The translations under genes were made by a program, and so were the position numbers. From positions 615,840 to 679,839 of the forward strand of contig NZ_NBYK01000001.1 of the NCBI RefSeq assembly GCF_002197985.1: a stretch of 64,000 nt of DNA, given 5' to 3'. This DNA comes from Halopseudomonas aestusnigri (GTDB taxonomy: Bacteria > Pseudomonadota > Gammaproteobacteria > Pseudomonadales > Pseudomonadaceae). The notes beneath the pieces are model-generated. The model saw nothing but the letters and a program-made list of their open reading frames with translations. It did not search any database and was not told the origin of the DNA. Below, piece by piece: positions 14,693 through 24,111 of the stretch (position 1 is its first letter; the number at the start of each line of letters is the position of its first letter).

Positions 14693-16071
14693 GCGGCTCT
14701 CCGGGTCATCATGCCGGGCAACAGGTAGCCGGCGGTACAGAGGATCAGTCCGTACAGGTTGGTGCCCAGCAGCAGCGCGTAGCGACCGTCACCAATGGCC
14801 CAGCTCTGCGGAATCCAGCCAAGGGTGAGGGCAACGCCCAGCCCGATACCGGTCCAGAAGCTCAGATGAAAACCGAGCCGGGTGGGCCGCACGAAACCGT
14901 GCAACAGGAATACCGGGGCCAACCCGATGACCATGGTGCCGCTGATGGTGGTGGCCTTGAGAATGTCGGTGCCGGCCAGCATCGGCAGGTTGCCGAGCAG
15001 GGCGAACACCAGCATGGTCGCCATGCCGACGCCGATGGCTTTCTGGCCCAGATCACGCTGCAGCAGGGCGGGCAGCTCGCGGCCGCTGAGGCGGGCGAGG
15101 CTGGAGAAGGTCGAGTCAAGGGTGGAGCCGGCGGCGGAAATCATTACCAGCGTCATCACGATCAGCGCGCCAACACCAAGACTTTTCGCCAGCGCCGCTG
15201 GTATGTTGCCGCCGGCCTCGATGCCGCCGAGGGTGGCATGCACGCCGATCAGGCTGAAGGCCAGAATGGCAACGAAGCCCAGCACACCAGCCAGGGTGAA
15301 GGCGCGCAGCATGGATTTCTCTTCGCTGATAAAGCCTCGGTCGGTCAGTACCGGGTCGTGAAAGGGGTAGCTCAGCAGCTGCAGGCAGGCGACCAGAAAC
15401 AGATCCACACCGGCGTTAAGCGCCCAGTGGCTGGTGCTGGTCAGCTCGGCGGTGCTGTGATTGGGCAATACCAGTCCCAGCACCCAGACCAGTGCGATGA
15501 CGAAGATCGCGGCCTGCGCCGCGTCGGTCAGGATCGAGCTGCGCAGCCCGCCACGCAGGCTGTAGGCCAGTGTCACGGCGGTAAACAGCAGGGCTGCGCC
15601 GATAAACGCCGGGCTGCCGCTGTCACCGTAGTAGCCGCCGACCACGGCGGTGTTGCTCCAGACCTCGTTGAACAGGCGAATCAGAATGGCCGCCGAGAAC
15701 GCCAGCGCAGCGCCGCGACCGTAGTTGCTGGTCAGAAAACTGACCAGGCTGGTTGCCTGAAAACGTCGGCGCAGGCGGTAGATCACCAGCCCGCAGAGCG
15801 GGATGGACAGCCAGTAGGTGGCGTAGGCCAGGCCACCGACCAGGCCGAACTCGGCGCCGAGGTTGGCGGCATTGGTGACTGACTTGGCGAAGATCCAGCT
15901 GATAAAGATGCTGGTGGTCAGCAGCAGTGGCGAGGCCTGGCGACCCTGGCTGTCTTCACCATTGAAGAAGCCGCCAATGGTCACAGTGCGCGGCGAGAGC
16001 CAGTACATCAGACCGCCGTAGGCGATCAGAAATCCCCAGAAAAACAGGCCGGTAAGGCTGGTAGCGGTCAT
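14689..16071 (-). CDS. sodium:solute symporter family protein
   Basis: A 460-residue membrane protein with about 13 hydrophobic segments. Conserved SSS features are ISWIFAKSVTNAANLG, YSLRGGLRSSILTDAAQ and ISAAGSTLDSTFSSLAR near the sodium site. ATG 16071 starts MTATSLTGLFFW. It overlaps the downstream phosphoesterase-like gene by four bases and lies 21 bases after arsS. The position implies transport of a precursor or product of the arsenosugar pathway, but the substrate cannot be read from sequence. Confidence 0.88.
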   Translation of the reverse strand: MTATSLTGLFFWGFLIAYGGLMYWLSPRTVTIGGFFNGEDSQGRQASPLLLTTSIFISWIFAKSVTNAANLGAEFGLVGGLAYATYWLSIPLCGLVIYRLRRRFQATSLVSFLTSNYGRGAALAFSAAILIRLFNEVWSNTAVVGGYYGDSGSPAFIGAALLFTAVTLAYSLRGGLRSSILTDAAQAAIFVIALVWVLGLVLPNHSTAELTSTSHWALNAGVDLFLVACLQLLSYPFHDPVLTDRGFISEEKSMLRAFTLAGVLGFVAILAFSLIGVHATLGGIEAGGNIPAALAKSLGVGALIVMTLVMISAAGSTLDSTFSSLARLSGRELPALLQRDLGQKAIGVGMATMLVFALLGNLPMLAGTDILKATTISGTMVIGLAPVFLLHGFVRPTRLGFHLSFWTGIGLGVALTLGWIPQSWAIGDGRYALLLGTNLYGLILCTAGYLLPGMMTRRAA

Positions 16072-16092
16072 GTGGTGCAATCCTGTCCCTGA

Positions 16093-17061
16093 TCAGTTTG
16101 TATTGAGAACGCCGCCGCAGCTGGAGCCCTGTCCGGCGGTGCAGGCGAAGCAGTGGTCGCGGGTGGCGATGGGGTGGTCGGGCAGATCGGCGTTGAGCAG
16201 ATCACGCAGGTGCGGACGGTCCGACGCCAGTACCGGCATGGGCAGCTCCAGCATCTGGTTGAAATCGCAGTCGTATAAATAGCCGCGCCAGTCGACACTG
16301 ACGGTACTGCGACACATCAGACCGGGCAGGTTGCCTGGGCTGAAGTTGTCGCGTAGCAGCTGCATGTACTGGTTGAACTGACCGCGGCTGACCAGCGTGC
16401 TGCCGAAGCGGGCAATCGGCTGGTTGGTGATGGTGTGCAGGTGGTTGAACTGGATGCCGAAGTCTTCCTGCAGGTGCTGTTTATAGTCCGCTTCCAGCGC
16501 TTGTTGCGGCGGCGGCAGGCTGGGGCCTTGCGGGTTGTAGACCAGATTCAGCTCCAAATCGCTGCCTGGCTGGCCGTAGCCCAGCGCGTTCAGCTGCCTG
16601 AGCCCGACGATGCTGCGCTCGAATACGCCGTCGCCGCGCTGGCTGTCGACGTTGTCGCGCGAATAGCAGGGCAGGGAGGCGGAGATCGCGACGCCCGAAT
16701 CGGCAAGGAATTGCGCCAGATCCTCATGGCCGGGTTCGGACAGGATGGTCAGATTGCAGCGGTCGATCACCTTAAGCCCTGCGGCGCGGGCGCGGGCGAC
16801 CAAGGTGCGAAACTGCGGATGCATCTCCGGCGCGCCGCCGGTCAGATCCAGCGTGCTGACCGGATGAGCGTCAATGACGTCACAGAGCAGCTCGATCAGC
16901 TCGTCCGACAAGGCCTCGGTGCGGGCTGGTCCGGCGTTGACATGGCAGTGCAGGCAACGCTGGTTGCAGCGGTAGGTGAGATTTACCTGTAGCGTTTCGA
17001 GTGCACTGCGCCGAAGCGATGGAAAGTCCAGCTGATTGAGTAAGGGCAGGGTGTCGCGCAC
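16093..17061 (-). CDS. arsS: arsenosugar biosynthesis radical SAM protein ArsS
   Basis: A 322-residue radical SAM enzyme. The 4Fe-4S cysteines are C32, C36 and C39 (TYRCNQRCLHCHVNAGPAR). DLTGGAPEMHP follows, and a C-terminal Cys-rich tail contains HCFACTAGQGSSCGG. This is the ArsS layout, an enzyme proposed to attach the 5'-deoxyadenosyl group to dimethylarsenic species. It is the first gene of the leftward operon, with a 125-base gap carrying an inverted repeat before the divergent methyltransferase gene. No arsM is seen in the window. Confidence 0.93.
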   Translation of the reverse strand: MRDTLPLLNQLDFPSLRRSALETLQVNLTYRCNQRCLHCHVNAGPARTEALSDELIELLCDVIDAHPVSTLDLTGGAPEMHPQFRTLVARARAAGLKVIDRCNLTILSEPGHEDLAQFLADSGVAISASLPCYSRDNVDSQRGDGVFERSIVGLRQLNALGYGQPGSDLELNLVYNPQGPSLPPPQQALEADYKQHLQEDFGIQFNHLHTITNQPIARFGSTLVSRGQFNQYMQLLRDNFSPGNLPGLMCRSTVSVDWRGYLYDCDFNQMLELPMPVLASDRPHLRDLLNADLPDHPIATRDHCFACTAGQGSSCGGVLNTN

Positions 17062-17086
17062 GGCATCTCCTCGTTGGTTACATATT

Positions 17087-17107
17087 AGATGCAGTTAATG
17101 CGCATCT
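17087..17107. promoter_or_regulatory. inverted repeat in the arsS / methyltransferase divergent gap
   Basis: AGATGC and GCATCT flank a 9-base AT-rich spacer 26 bases upstream of arsS and 79 bases before the methyltransferase start. It is a plausible operator for a regulator of the arsenosugar operon. The regulator is not identified. Confidence 0.4.
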
Positions 17108-17185
17108 GTTACAGGGCTGAACTATGCCCACTGATCTCAGTCTCTTATTCACGCTTCTATAAAATCCGCTTACAGAGGGGGAATC

Positions 17186-18031
17186 ATGCGAAAACTAGCT
17201 TATGCCTTGCTGCTAAGTGCCGCCACTGTTCAGGCTCAGCCGCCGACAGGGACAACTCCGCCACAGCTTGACCAGACGCAGGTGGAAGCGATTCGTGCTG
17301 CCGTTGGCAACAATGGTCGTACCATCACCAATGTTACGCGCGACGCCTATCGTAACCCCGAGCAAACCCTGACCTTTTTCGGCGTGACCCCCGAGCAGAC
17401 TGTAGTGGAAGTCTGGCCCGGCGGTGGCTGGTACACCGAAGTGTTGGCGCCGCTTCTGCGTGACAAGGGGAAGCTGATTGCCGCGCATTTTGACCCGGAG
17501 AGTGACGTCGGCTTTTTCCGGCGTTCCCGTGCCGAGTTCGAGGCGAAGCTGGCAGAGCATCCTGAGCGTTACGACCGGGTGCAACTCGCCTCCCTGAATT
17601 ACGACCCTGACCTGGCCATTTCCGAACCGGGTAGTGCGGACCGGGTGCTGACTTTTCGCAACGTGCATAACTGGCTCGCTGCGGGAGAAAGCGAGGCCAA
17701 GGTGATGTTTGAAAAATTTTTTGCTGTACTCAAGCCGGGCGGTTTGCTTGGGCTCGTAGAGCATCGCGCGAAGGTAAATACTAGTTTGGAGCAGATGGTT
17801 GATTCCGGCTACGTGACCGAAAAAAAGGTACGCGAGTTGGCAGCCAACGCCGGTTTTGAACTCCTCTCTGTTAGCCCGGTAAACCAGAATCCGCGGGATA
17901 CTGCTGATCATCCGGAGGGAGTCTGGACTCTGCCGCCCACCCTTCGGCTTGGTAACGAGCAGCGTGCGCACTACCTGGCCACGGGAGAAAGCGATCGCAT
18001 GACACTACTTTTTATCAAGCCGGAAGCCTGA
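17186..18031 (+). CDS. exported class I SAM-dependent methyltransferase (COG4798-like)
   Basis: A 281-residue protein with a signal peptide (MRKLAYALLLSAATVQAQ, cleavage after AQA or QAQ). A methyltransferase fold follows: VVEVWPGGGWYTEVLAP is motif I, TFRNVHNWL is motif IV, and KPGGLLGLVEHR follows. The ribosome site is aggggg. Such proteins are annotated as predicted methyltransferases, and substrates are unknown. It lacks the conserved cysteines of the ArsM arsenite methyltransferase and is exported, so I do not treat it as the missing ArsM. Its stop abuts the stop of the convergent AraC gene. Confidence 0.85.
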   Translation: MRKLAYALLLSAATVQAQPPTGTTPPQLDQTQVEAIRAAVGNNGRTITNVTRDAYRNPEQTLTFFGVTPEQTVVEVWPGGGWYTEVLAPLLRDKGKLIAAHFDPESDVGFFRRSRAEFEAKLAEHPERYDRVQLASLNYDPDLAISEPGSADRVLTFRNVHNWLAAGESEAKVMFEKFFAVLKPGGLLGLVEHRAKVNTSLEQMVDSGYVTEKKVRELAANAGFELLSVSPVNQNPRDTADHPEGVWTLPPTLRLGNEQRAHYLATGESDRMTLLFIKPEA

Positions 18032-19057
18032 TCAGCGTTTGCTCAGAGCCCGTCGATAGGCAGTTGGGCTCATGTCGGTCCAGCGGCGGAAGGCGCGGGT
18101 AAAGCTGCTGGGGTCCAGAAAGCCCAGCTCGTAGGCAATGCTGGTAAGCGAAAGCTGGCCGTCGCTGATCATGCGGAGGGCAGCTTCGCGGCGCACGTCG
18201 TCGGCCAGTTGCTCGTAGCTGGTCCCTTCCTGGCTGAGCTTTCTGCGCAGATGGCGCGGACTGATGTTGAGCGGCGCAGCTACCCGTTCAGCGCTGATGT
18301 CGCCTGAGCCGAGTAGCAGATGGATACGACGCTTGACCTGTTCGCTCAGCGCGTGGCTGGGCAGCACAGCCTGCATCGCTTCCAGGGTCTCGATCAGCCT
18401 CGGCAGGATGAAGGGGCTGGAGGTGGCGAGTGGCTTGTGCATCAGGCGGCGATCCAGAACCAGTCGGTAGTCGTCACCGAACTCTACTGTGTTGCGGGAA
18501 AACAGGCGCCGCTGGCCCTCCGGGTCTTCATCTGCGCGCACCAGCTGCAGCTTGCGCACCAGGCCCTGGTCATCCAGATCCAGGCGATTGAAATAGCGGG
18601 CCAGATAGCCGATCACCGCTTCCACGTGCTGCTGGTGGGGGCTGCCAATCGGGCGCAGTGTCAGCGCAATGCCTTCGTCATCGGGTTCGCACATCAGTTT
18701 CAGCTGAATGCTGAACAGGCTGAAGAAACGGGTCAGCAATGTCAGTGCCGCTTCGATATGCTCGCTGGCCGCTGCTGCCAGGGCGAGGGTGGCGAATGGT
18801 GTTGGCACAAACACCCGATGCATGCGCAAGGCGAAGTGGGGATCTTCCGAGACTTTCAGGGCTTCGCTCCAGCCGTGGGAACAAAGTGCCTGATCGACGA
18901 ACTGAGGTTGGCCTACTGGAAGCGTTATCCAGGGAGCCAGCTGGCTGGAGCTGCCCAGTGAGACGCCATACTGTTTCAGTGCCTGTTCCATGGCGCGCAA
19001 CCAGAAAGCACTTTCGCGCACCCGCGCGAAGGAATCTGAGCTTGAGTATTCGAGCAT
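18032..19057 (-). CDS. AraC-family transcriptional regulator (copy 1)
   Basis: A 341-residue regulator. Residues 1-200 form an arabinose-binding-like effector domain (PF12625 type). The C-terminal double helix-turn-helix includes LNISPRHLRRKLSQEGTSYEQL and LGFLDPSSFTRAFRRWTDMSPTAYR. ATG 19057 is chosen because its distance to the conserved Trp (19 residues) equals that in the paralogue at 22936. An upstream TTG is less likely. It is divergent from a DUF1302-DUF1329 pair and probably activates it through the direct repeats at 19405-19442. Confidence 0.92.
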   Translation of the reverse strand: MLEYSSSDSFARVRESAFWLRAMEQALKQYGVSLGSSSQLAPWITLPVGQPQFVDQALCSHGWSEALKVSEDPHFALRMHRVFVPTPFATLALAAAASEHIEAALTLLTRFFSLFSIQLKLMCEPDDEGIALTLRPIGSPHQQHVEAVIGYLARYFNRLDLDDQGLVRKLQLVRADEDPEGQRRLFSRNTVEFGDDYRLVLDRRLMHKPLATSSPFILPRLIETLEAMQAVLPSHALSEQVKRRIHLLLGSGDISAERVAAPLNISPRHLRRKLSQEGTSYEQLADDVRREAALRMISDGQLSLTSIAYELGFLDPSSFTRAFRRWTDMSPTAYRRALSKR

Positions 19058-19404
19058 CGAGACGCTGATCCATTCTTGTTGTGACAAAACAGCATTTTGT
19101 CTTTATCGCCGGGCAGTATAGCGATAAATCCGAGCGGGAAAAGCCTGTGCGCAGTTCCGCAGAGCAAAATTATGTTGCAGTTAATGTATTGGCTGCGTTG
19201 TTGGCTTTTTTTCTTGGTGATGTATTGCTTTGTGTCTGCCAGGCTGGGTGGGGTTTGGCGAAATTGTCGCGAAAGGCTGCTTGAGGATGACAAGATTCCC
19301 TTTAATTAGGGAGCTTCAGAGTATTTAGAGGCGTTGCCAGGCCCGGGCGGAAGCCTGATACAGCGACATCTGCTCATGCTTATAGTGTCAATTCATCAAA
19401 TGAA
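19058..19404. other. intergenic region between araC copy 1 and DUF1302 operator
   Basis: About 350 AT-rich bases with no credible gene. The short ORFs here lack ribosome sites. It should contain the leftward promoter of the AraC gene. I see no terminator, repeat or RNA gene. Confidence 0.5.
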
Positions 19405-19442
19405 TGTCCTTTCCGGTCAAGTATGTTGGCCGTATGGGGCAA
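19405..19442 (+). promoter_or_regulatory. tandem direct repeats, likely AraC-type operator of DUF1302 copy 1
   Basis: Two 16-base boxes, TGTCCTTTCCGGTCAA (19405-19420) and TGGCCGTATGGGGCAA (19427-19442), are spaced by exactly 22 bases, about two helix turns. The same arrangement is at 24112-24149 before the paralogous gene. Direct repeats near a promoter beside a divergent AraC gene are the usual activator layout. A shared ctcgtgacagact follows 16 bases downstream. Confidence 0.6.
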
Positions 19443-19532
19443 GTCTTTCGTGCTGGCCTCGTGACAGACTGCGGGAGCCTTGAACACGCACAGGTCGTGC
19501 GTGAGTTCATGTCACCCAAACGGAGCAGCACA

Positions 19533-21341
19533 ATGACAAAAAAAATGCATTGCTGGTCTCTTGCCGCATTGCCTCTGGCGATTGGCATGGCCACTTTCTC
19601 GGGCGCTGCAAACGCAGTCGCTTTCAATATCGGTGAAGTCGAAGCCCAACTGGACTCTCAGCTGTCCGTGGGTGTGAGCGTTTCGACTCAGAACGCTGAT
19701 AAGCGCTTTATCTCTGTAAATAACGGTGGTGAAGCAGCAGCGCGGACTTCTGACGATGGTCGCCAGAACTACGGTTCCGGTGATGCTTTCTCCAAAATTT
19801 TCCGCGGTGTTCACGACCTTGAGCTGCGCTACGGCGACTCCGGCGCATTCTTCCGTGGTAAGTATTGGTACGATTTTGAAACCAAGGATGGCCACCAGAG
19901 CTTCTATGATATCGACGATTCAAGTCGTGATCCGCTTCAGAAAGCTTCCGGCGTAGCGCTGCTCGACGCGTTCATCTATCACAACTACTTTATCGGCAAC
20001 AATCCCGGCAATATCCGCCTCGGCCGTCAGGTTGTAAGCTGGGGTGAGTCCACCTTTATTCAGAACTCCATCAACTCCATCAACCCGATTGACGTTGCCG
20101 CTCTGCGCCGTCCGGGAGCTGAGTTGAAGGAAGGGCTGCTGCCGGTCGAGATGCTTTATCTGTCTCAGGGCTTGACCGAAAACCTGAGCATGGAAGCTTT
20201 CTATCAGCTCAAGTGGGCTCCGACCGTTCTCGACAACTGTGGCACCTTCTTTGGTTCGGATACCTTGGCGAAGGGCTGTATTGATCGCTTGGTCTTCAAC
20301 GGAACAGACTTCCCGCAGGGTGAACAGCCTAATTTCACCTACATCGCCCGCAGCGAGAAGGATCGTGAGGCGAAGGACGAGGGGCAGTTCGGCGTTGCGT
20401 TCCGCTGGTTTGTACCTGAGCTGAACGACTCTGAGTTCGGTTTCTACGCTATGAACTATCATAGCCGCTCTCCGATTTACTCCAACATTGCTGGCGATCT
20501 GGCTGGTCCGTTCAACAATGGAATTCCGACACCTGGTCTTGATGGAACACTCGGTGCTGCCGGATATTTCTTTGAATATCCCGAAGATATTCGTCTGTAC
20601 GGCGTGAGCTTCCAGACCAGCGTGGCTGGTGCGTCAGTGGGTGGTGAAATCAGCTACCGTCCCAATATGCCGATGCAGATCAACACAGGTGATATGAGCC
20701 GTACAGCGCTGCAGCTGGGTGCCGACAATACTCACCGCGATTACGCGGATGTTGCTCCGGGAACCTACATTCCAGGCTATCAGCGTAAAGAGTTCTGGCA
20801 GGCTCAGGTCAGCGTAATTCAGTTCTTTGATCGTGTCCTGGGCGCAAGTCGTCTGGCTCTGGTCGGCGAAGCCGGCGTCAACTATATCGGTGGTCTGGGT
20901 GACGTGAAGTTTGGTCGTGACTCGCTGTTTGGTCAAAGCCCATTCGTCGATGGCGATACCGGTCTGGGCGCTTTGCCGGCCGGCCAGTGTTCCTCCAACG
21001 AGGGTACTGCTGCACCGGGTCGATCCCCGAATGCGGCAAGCTGGTGTGAGAACGATGGTTTCTACACCTCCTGGTCTTCTGGTTACCGCATCCGCGCGTC
21101 GCTGGACTACAGCAACGTTATCGCCGGTATCAACCTGAGCCCGAATGTGTCCTGGTCGCACGACGTTGAAGGCTATGGCCCGAACTTCACTGAAGACGCC
21201 AAGGCTATCAGCGTTGGGCTGAATGCGGACTACGGTAACAAGTACAACGCCAGCATCAGCTACACCGACTTCTTCGACGGCAAGTACAACACCGCCGTTG
21301 ACCGTGACTTTGCGTCCGTCAGCTTCAGCGTAAGCTTCTAA
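19533..21341 (+). CDS. DUF1302 family outer-membrane protein (copy 1)
   Basis: A 602-residue exported protein. The signal peptide ends ...GAANAVAFNIG and the mature part has alternating aromatic strands (RGKYWYDFETK, NIRLGRQVVSWGES), ending with FASVSFSVSF, an aromatic-terminated porin-like C-terminus. DUF1302 proteins are predicted outer-membrane channels often linked to uptake of hydrophobic substrates. The start at 19533 has cggagcagcaca before it, identical to the paralogue. The next gene, DUF1329, begins 24 bases later. It is highly similar to the copy at 24241 but has extra loop sequence (27 residues longer). Confidence 0.9.
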   Translation: MTKKMHCWSLAALPLAIGMATFSGAANAVAFNIGEVEAQLDSQLSVGVSVSTQNADKRFISVNNGGEAAARTSDDGRQNYGSGDAFSKIFRGVHDLELRYGDSGAFFRGKYWYDFETKDGHQSFYDIDDSSRDPLQKASGVALLDAFIYHNYFIGNNPGNIRLGRQVVSWGESTFIQNSINSINPIDVAALRRPGAELKEGLLPVEMLYLSQGLTENLSMEAFYQLKWAPTVLDNCGTFFGSDTLAKGCIDRLVFNGTDFPQGEQPNFTYIARSEKDREAKDEGQFGVAFRWFVPELNDSEFGFYAMNYHSRSPIYSNIAGDLAGPFNNGIPTPGLDGTLGAAGYFFEYPEDIRLYGVSFQTSVAGASVGGEISYRPNMPMQINTGDMSRTALQLGADNTHRDYADVAPGTYIPGYQRKEFWQAQVSVIQFFDRVLGASRLALVGEAGVNYIGGLGDVKFGRDSLFGQSPFVDGDTGLGALPAGQCSSNEGTAAPGRSPNAASWCENDGFYTSWSSGYRIRASLDYSNVIAGINLSPNVSWSHDVEGYGPNFTEDAKAISVGLNADYGNKYNASISYTDFFDGKYNTAVDRDFASVSFSVSF

Positions 21342-21365
21342 TACGGACCACAGGAGAGTAACACT

Positions 21366-22736
21366 ATGCGTATGCAACAAACTCTGATGGGTGTCGGCGG
21401 TCTGGCACTCAGCCTGATGGCCTCAAGCGTCATGGCCCAATCCTTGACCCAGGCTGAAATTGATCAGCTGGGTACTTCCCTGACGCCGATCGGTGCAGAG
21501 AAGGCTGGTAATGCTTCCGGGACTATCCCGGCCTGGACAGGTGGTCTGCCGACAGATGCCGGTCAGTCCTTGCCGAACAACTTCCTGGAGAATCCGTTCA
21601 AGGGCGAGCAGCCCGAGTTTGTGATCACTGCCCAGAACCTGGAACAGTACAAGGCCAACCTGACTCCCGGTCAGATCGCCCTGTTCGAGCGCTACCCGGA
21701 AACCTTCCGTATGCCGGTGTACAAGAGCCAGCGTACCGTCGCGTTCCCGCAATCTGTTTACGACCAGGTCAAGGCAACTGCCGGTCAGGCCAAACTGGTC
21801 AATGGCGGCGATGGTATCTCCAACTTCGCTCATGGCTCCTTCGCGTTCCCGATTCCGAAGTCCGGTGCTGAAGTGGTTTGGAACCACAACACCCGCTATC
21901 GCCTGAACGTGCACCGCTGGTACATGCAGGCAATGCCGCAGACCAACGGCTCCTTCACCCTGATCAAGATGGAAGAGGAAGTCGGTTATCCGGAGCAGAT
22001 GTCCGATGTTGATGCATCGACCATGCCGAACACTCTGCTGTTCTTCAAGCAGCGTGTAAATGCGCCGGCCCGTCTGGCAGGTAACGTACTGCTGGTTCAC
22101 GACAGCCTGGATCAACTGAAAGAGCCGCGCATGGCGTGGGTGTACAACGCCGGTCAGCGCCGTGTACGTCGTGCTCCGCAGGTTGCCTACGATGGCCCGG
22201 GTACCGCCTCTGACGGCATGCGTACTTCTGACAACTTCTCCATGTATAACGGTGCACCTGACCGTTACGACTGGACCCTGGTTGGCAAGAAGGAAATTTA
22301 CATTCCGTACAACAGTGGCAAGCTGACCGAGCCGGGCGTTCAATACGCTGATGTTCTGCAGGCTGGTCACATCAATCCGGATCACACCCGGTTTGAGCTG
22401 CACCGCGTATGGGAAGTGCAGGGTAACGTCAAGCAGGGTCAGCGTCACATTTACGCTCAGCGTAACTTCTTTGTTGACGAAGACTCCTGGATGATCAGCA
22501 TGGCTGATCATTACGATGGTCGCGGCACGCTGTGGCGCGTGGGTGAAGGCCACCTCGGCTTCAACTACCAGCAGAAGATCCCGGGTTATGCACTCGAGAC
22601 CCTGTACGACCTGCTGGCAGGCCGCTACATTGCTCTGGGTATGTACACCGAAGAGAACTCTGCACCGCAGTACGACTTCGACCCGAGCTACAACCAGTTC
22701 ACTCCGGCAGCACTGCGTGCATCCGGCGTTCGCTGA
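21366..22736 (+). CDS. DUF1329 family exported protein (copy 1)
   Basis: A 456-residue protein with signal peptide MRMQQTLMGVGGLALSLMAS...VMA. DUF1329 members are periplasmic LolB-like folds that accompany DUF1302 channels. Conserved patches seen in both copies include YPETFRMPVY, VRRAPQVAYDGPGTASDGMRTSDNF and RHIYAQRNFFVDEDSW. The first 41 coding bases are identical to the copy at 25998, a sign of recent duplication or conversion. It is followed by a strong terminator. The exact role is unknown. Coupling with the channel suggests handling of a hydrophobic ligand in the envelope. Confidence 0.9.
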   Translation: MRMQQTLMGVGGLALSLMASSVMAQSLTQAEIDQLGTSLTPIGAEKAGNASGTIPAWTGGLPTDAGQSLPNNFLENPFKGEQPEFVITAQNLEQYKANLTPGQIALFERYPETFRMPVYKSQRTVAFPQSVYDQVKATAGQAKLVNGGDGISNFAHGSFAFPIPKSGAEVVWNHNTRYRLNVHRWYMQAMPQTNGSFTLIKMEEEVGYPEQMSDVDASTMPNTLLFFKQRVNAPARLAGNVLLVHDSLDQLKEPRMAWVYNAGQRRVRRAPQVAYDGPGTASDGMRTSDNFSMYNGAPDRYDWTLVGKKEIYIPYNSGKLTEPGVQYADVLQAGHINPDHTRFELHRVWEVQGNVKQGQRHIYAQRNFFVDEDSWMISMADHYDGRGTLWRVGEGHLGFNYQQKIPGYALETLYDLLAGRYIALGMYTEENSAPQYDFDPSYNQFTPAALRASGVR

Positions 22737-22760
22737 GTTGAGCTGATCGCAGTACAGGAA

Positions 22761-22784
22761 GGGAGCCGCAAGGCTCCCTTTTTT
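22761..22784 (+). terminator. Rho-independent terminator after DUF1329 copy 1
   Basis: gggagcc-gcaa-ggctccc forms a 7-bp GC-rich stem with a GCAA tetraloop followed by a run of T (ctttttt), 25 bases after the stop codon. Confidence 0.88.
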
Positions 22785-22935
22785 GTTTATGGGGCTGGAG
22801 CTGAGTCGGGAATGTGGCGGGTGCCCGGCAGGATGGCCGGGTGAGTGCAGCTCCTGCGTAGGGACGCGACATGTCGCGTCCGTCAACGCTGGCTAGCTCG
22901 TCATGCCAAGCCCTGATGCAGGCCTGGGGTCGGTG

Positions 22936-23979
22936 TCAGGAGGGTACGGCGCTTTGCTTTGCCTGGCTGCGAAAGCTGGTTGGGCTCATGCCTGTCCAGC
23001 GTCGGAATGCGCGGGTAAAACTGCTGGGGTCAAGAAAGCCCAGTTCGAAGGCAATACGGCCCAGGTTCAGTTTCCCTTCCTTTATAAGGCGAATGGCAAG
23101 CTCCATTCGAACCTCATCCAGCAATTTCTCGTAGGTGGTTCGCGTCTCGCTGAGTTTGCGGCGAAGGTGCCTCGGGCTCATGTTGAATGGTGTTGCCACC
23201 AGTTCTTCAGATACCTCCCGTTCAGACACCAGAACCCGGATGCGCTGTTTGACCTGTTCCGCAAAGTCGAGGTTGGGCAGGTCGCTGAGCATGTCTTCCA
23301 GGGACGCGTCCAGGCGCTTGCGCAGGAAGGCATCGGCATTGGGCAGGGGCGTGCGCAGCAGGCTCCGGTTAAGGCGGAATGACATGCGCTTGGCGCCGAG
23401 GCGAACCCGGTTGCCGAGCAGTGTCTCGCACAGGTCCCGGTTGCGTTCGTGCTCGCCAGTGAGGCGGCTTTCCAGCATCAGCGAGGCCCGTCCGATGCCG
23501 AGCCCTTCCCAGATCTTGTTGCATTGGCTCATCACCGCTTCCATATGCAGTGGATGCGGGTTGCCGCGCGGCTGGAAGTACAACGTGAGGTACTGATCAT
23601 CCTCTACCGAGTAGAGTTGAACCTGGCTGCTGAAAATCGGCATGAAGCGGATCAGGCGCTGAATGGCTTCGCCCAGTGTTTCGCTGGAGGCGGCGGAAAG
23701 CGCCAGCAGGGAGAGGGTGTTGGACTGATAGTGGCGGCCCATACGCAGGCCGAAGCACTCATCCTGGGACAGCTTGGCCGCAGCGTTCCAGAGACGGTTC
23801 ATATCGCTCTGGCTGATGTGCATCTGGCTGAGGTCTGAAGGCTTGCAATGCTGGCGCAGGTCAGCGGGCAGGTCGCGGACTGTTTTGCCGTACAGTTCGA
23901 GCCCCTGGGCAATCCCCTGTGCCCAGAAGCAGCGTTCGTGCACGCGCTCCGAGGAAAGAGCATGGTTCTGTGAAGTCAT
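22936..23979 (-). CDS. AraC-family transcriptional regulator (copy 2)
   Basis: A 347-residue paralogue of the regulator at 18032. It has the same two-domain structure, with FNMSPRHLRRKLSETRTTYEKL and LGFLDPSSFTRAFRRWTGMSPTSFR in the DNA-binding domain. The ATG at 23979 (MTSQNHALSS) aligns exactly with the start of copy 1. The TTG at 24033 is rejected for lack of a ribosome site and of alignment. The effector domain is clearly more diverged than the DNA-binding domain, so the two regulators may sense different ligands yet bind similar sites. Confidence 0.92.
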   Translation of the reverse strand: MTSQNHALSSERVHERCFWAQGIAQGLELYGKTVRDLPADLRQHCKPSDLSQMHISQSDMNRLWNAAAKLSQDECFGLRMGRHYQSNTLSLLALSAASSETLGEAIQRLIRFMPIFSSQVQLYSVEDDQYLTLYFQPRGNPHPLHMEAVMSQCNKIWEGLGIGRASLMLESRLTGEHERNRDLCETLLGNRVRLGAKRMSFRLNRSLLRTPLPNADAFLRKRLDASLEDMLSDLPNLDFAEQVKQRIRVLVSEREVSEELVATPFNMSPRHLRRKLSETRTTYEKLLDEVRMELAIRLIKEGKLNLGRIAFELGFLDPSSFTRAFRRWTGMSPTSFRSQAKQSAVPS

Positions 23980-24111
23980 GGGCTTTGGCGCCTGAATTTT
24001 ATTATTTTGATCGACTGCAACTGGCGTTAACAATAAAACACAAAGTCCTATTGTGCAAAATTATGCAACGGATAATTGCGGGCTTTGGATCAAGGGTATT
24101 CAGCACGTGAA

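Noticed and set aside
17186-18031. Exported methyltransferase as the missing ArsM
   Set aside because: It has a signal peptide and lacks the conserved arsenic-binding cysteines; the domain resembles COG4798 instead.
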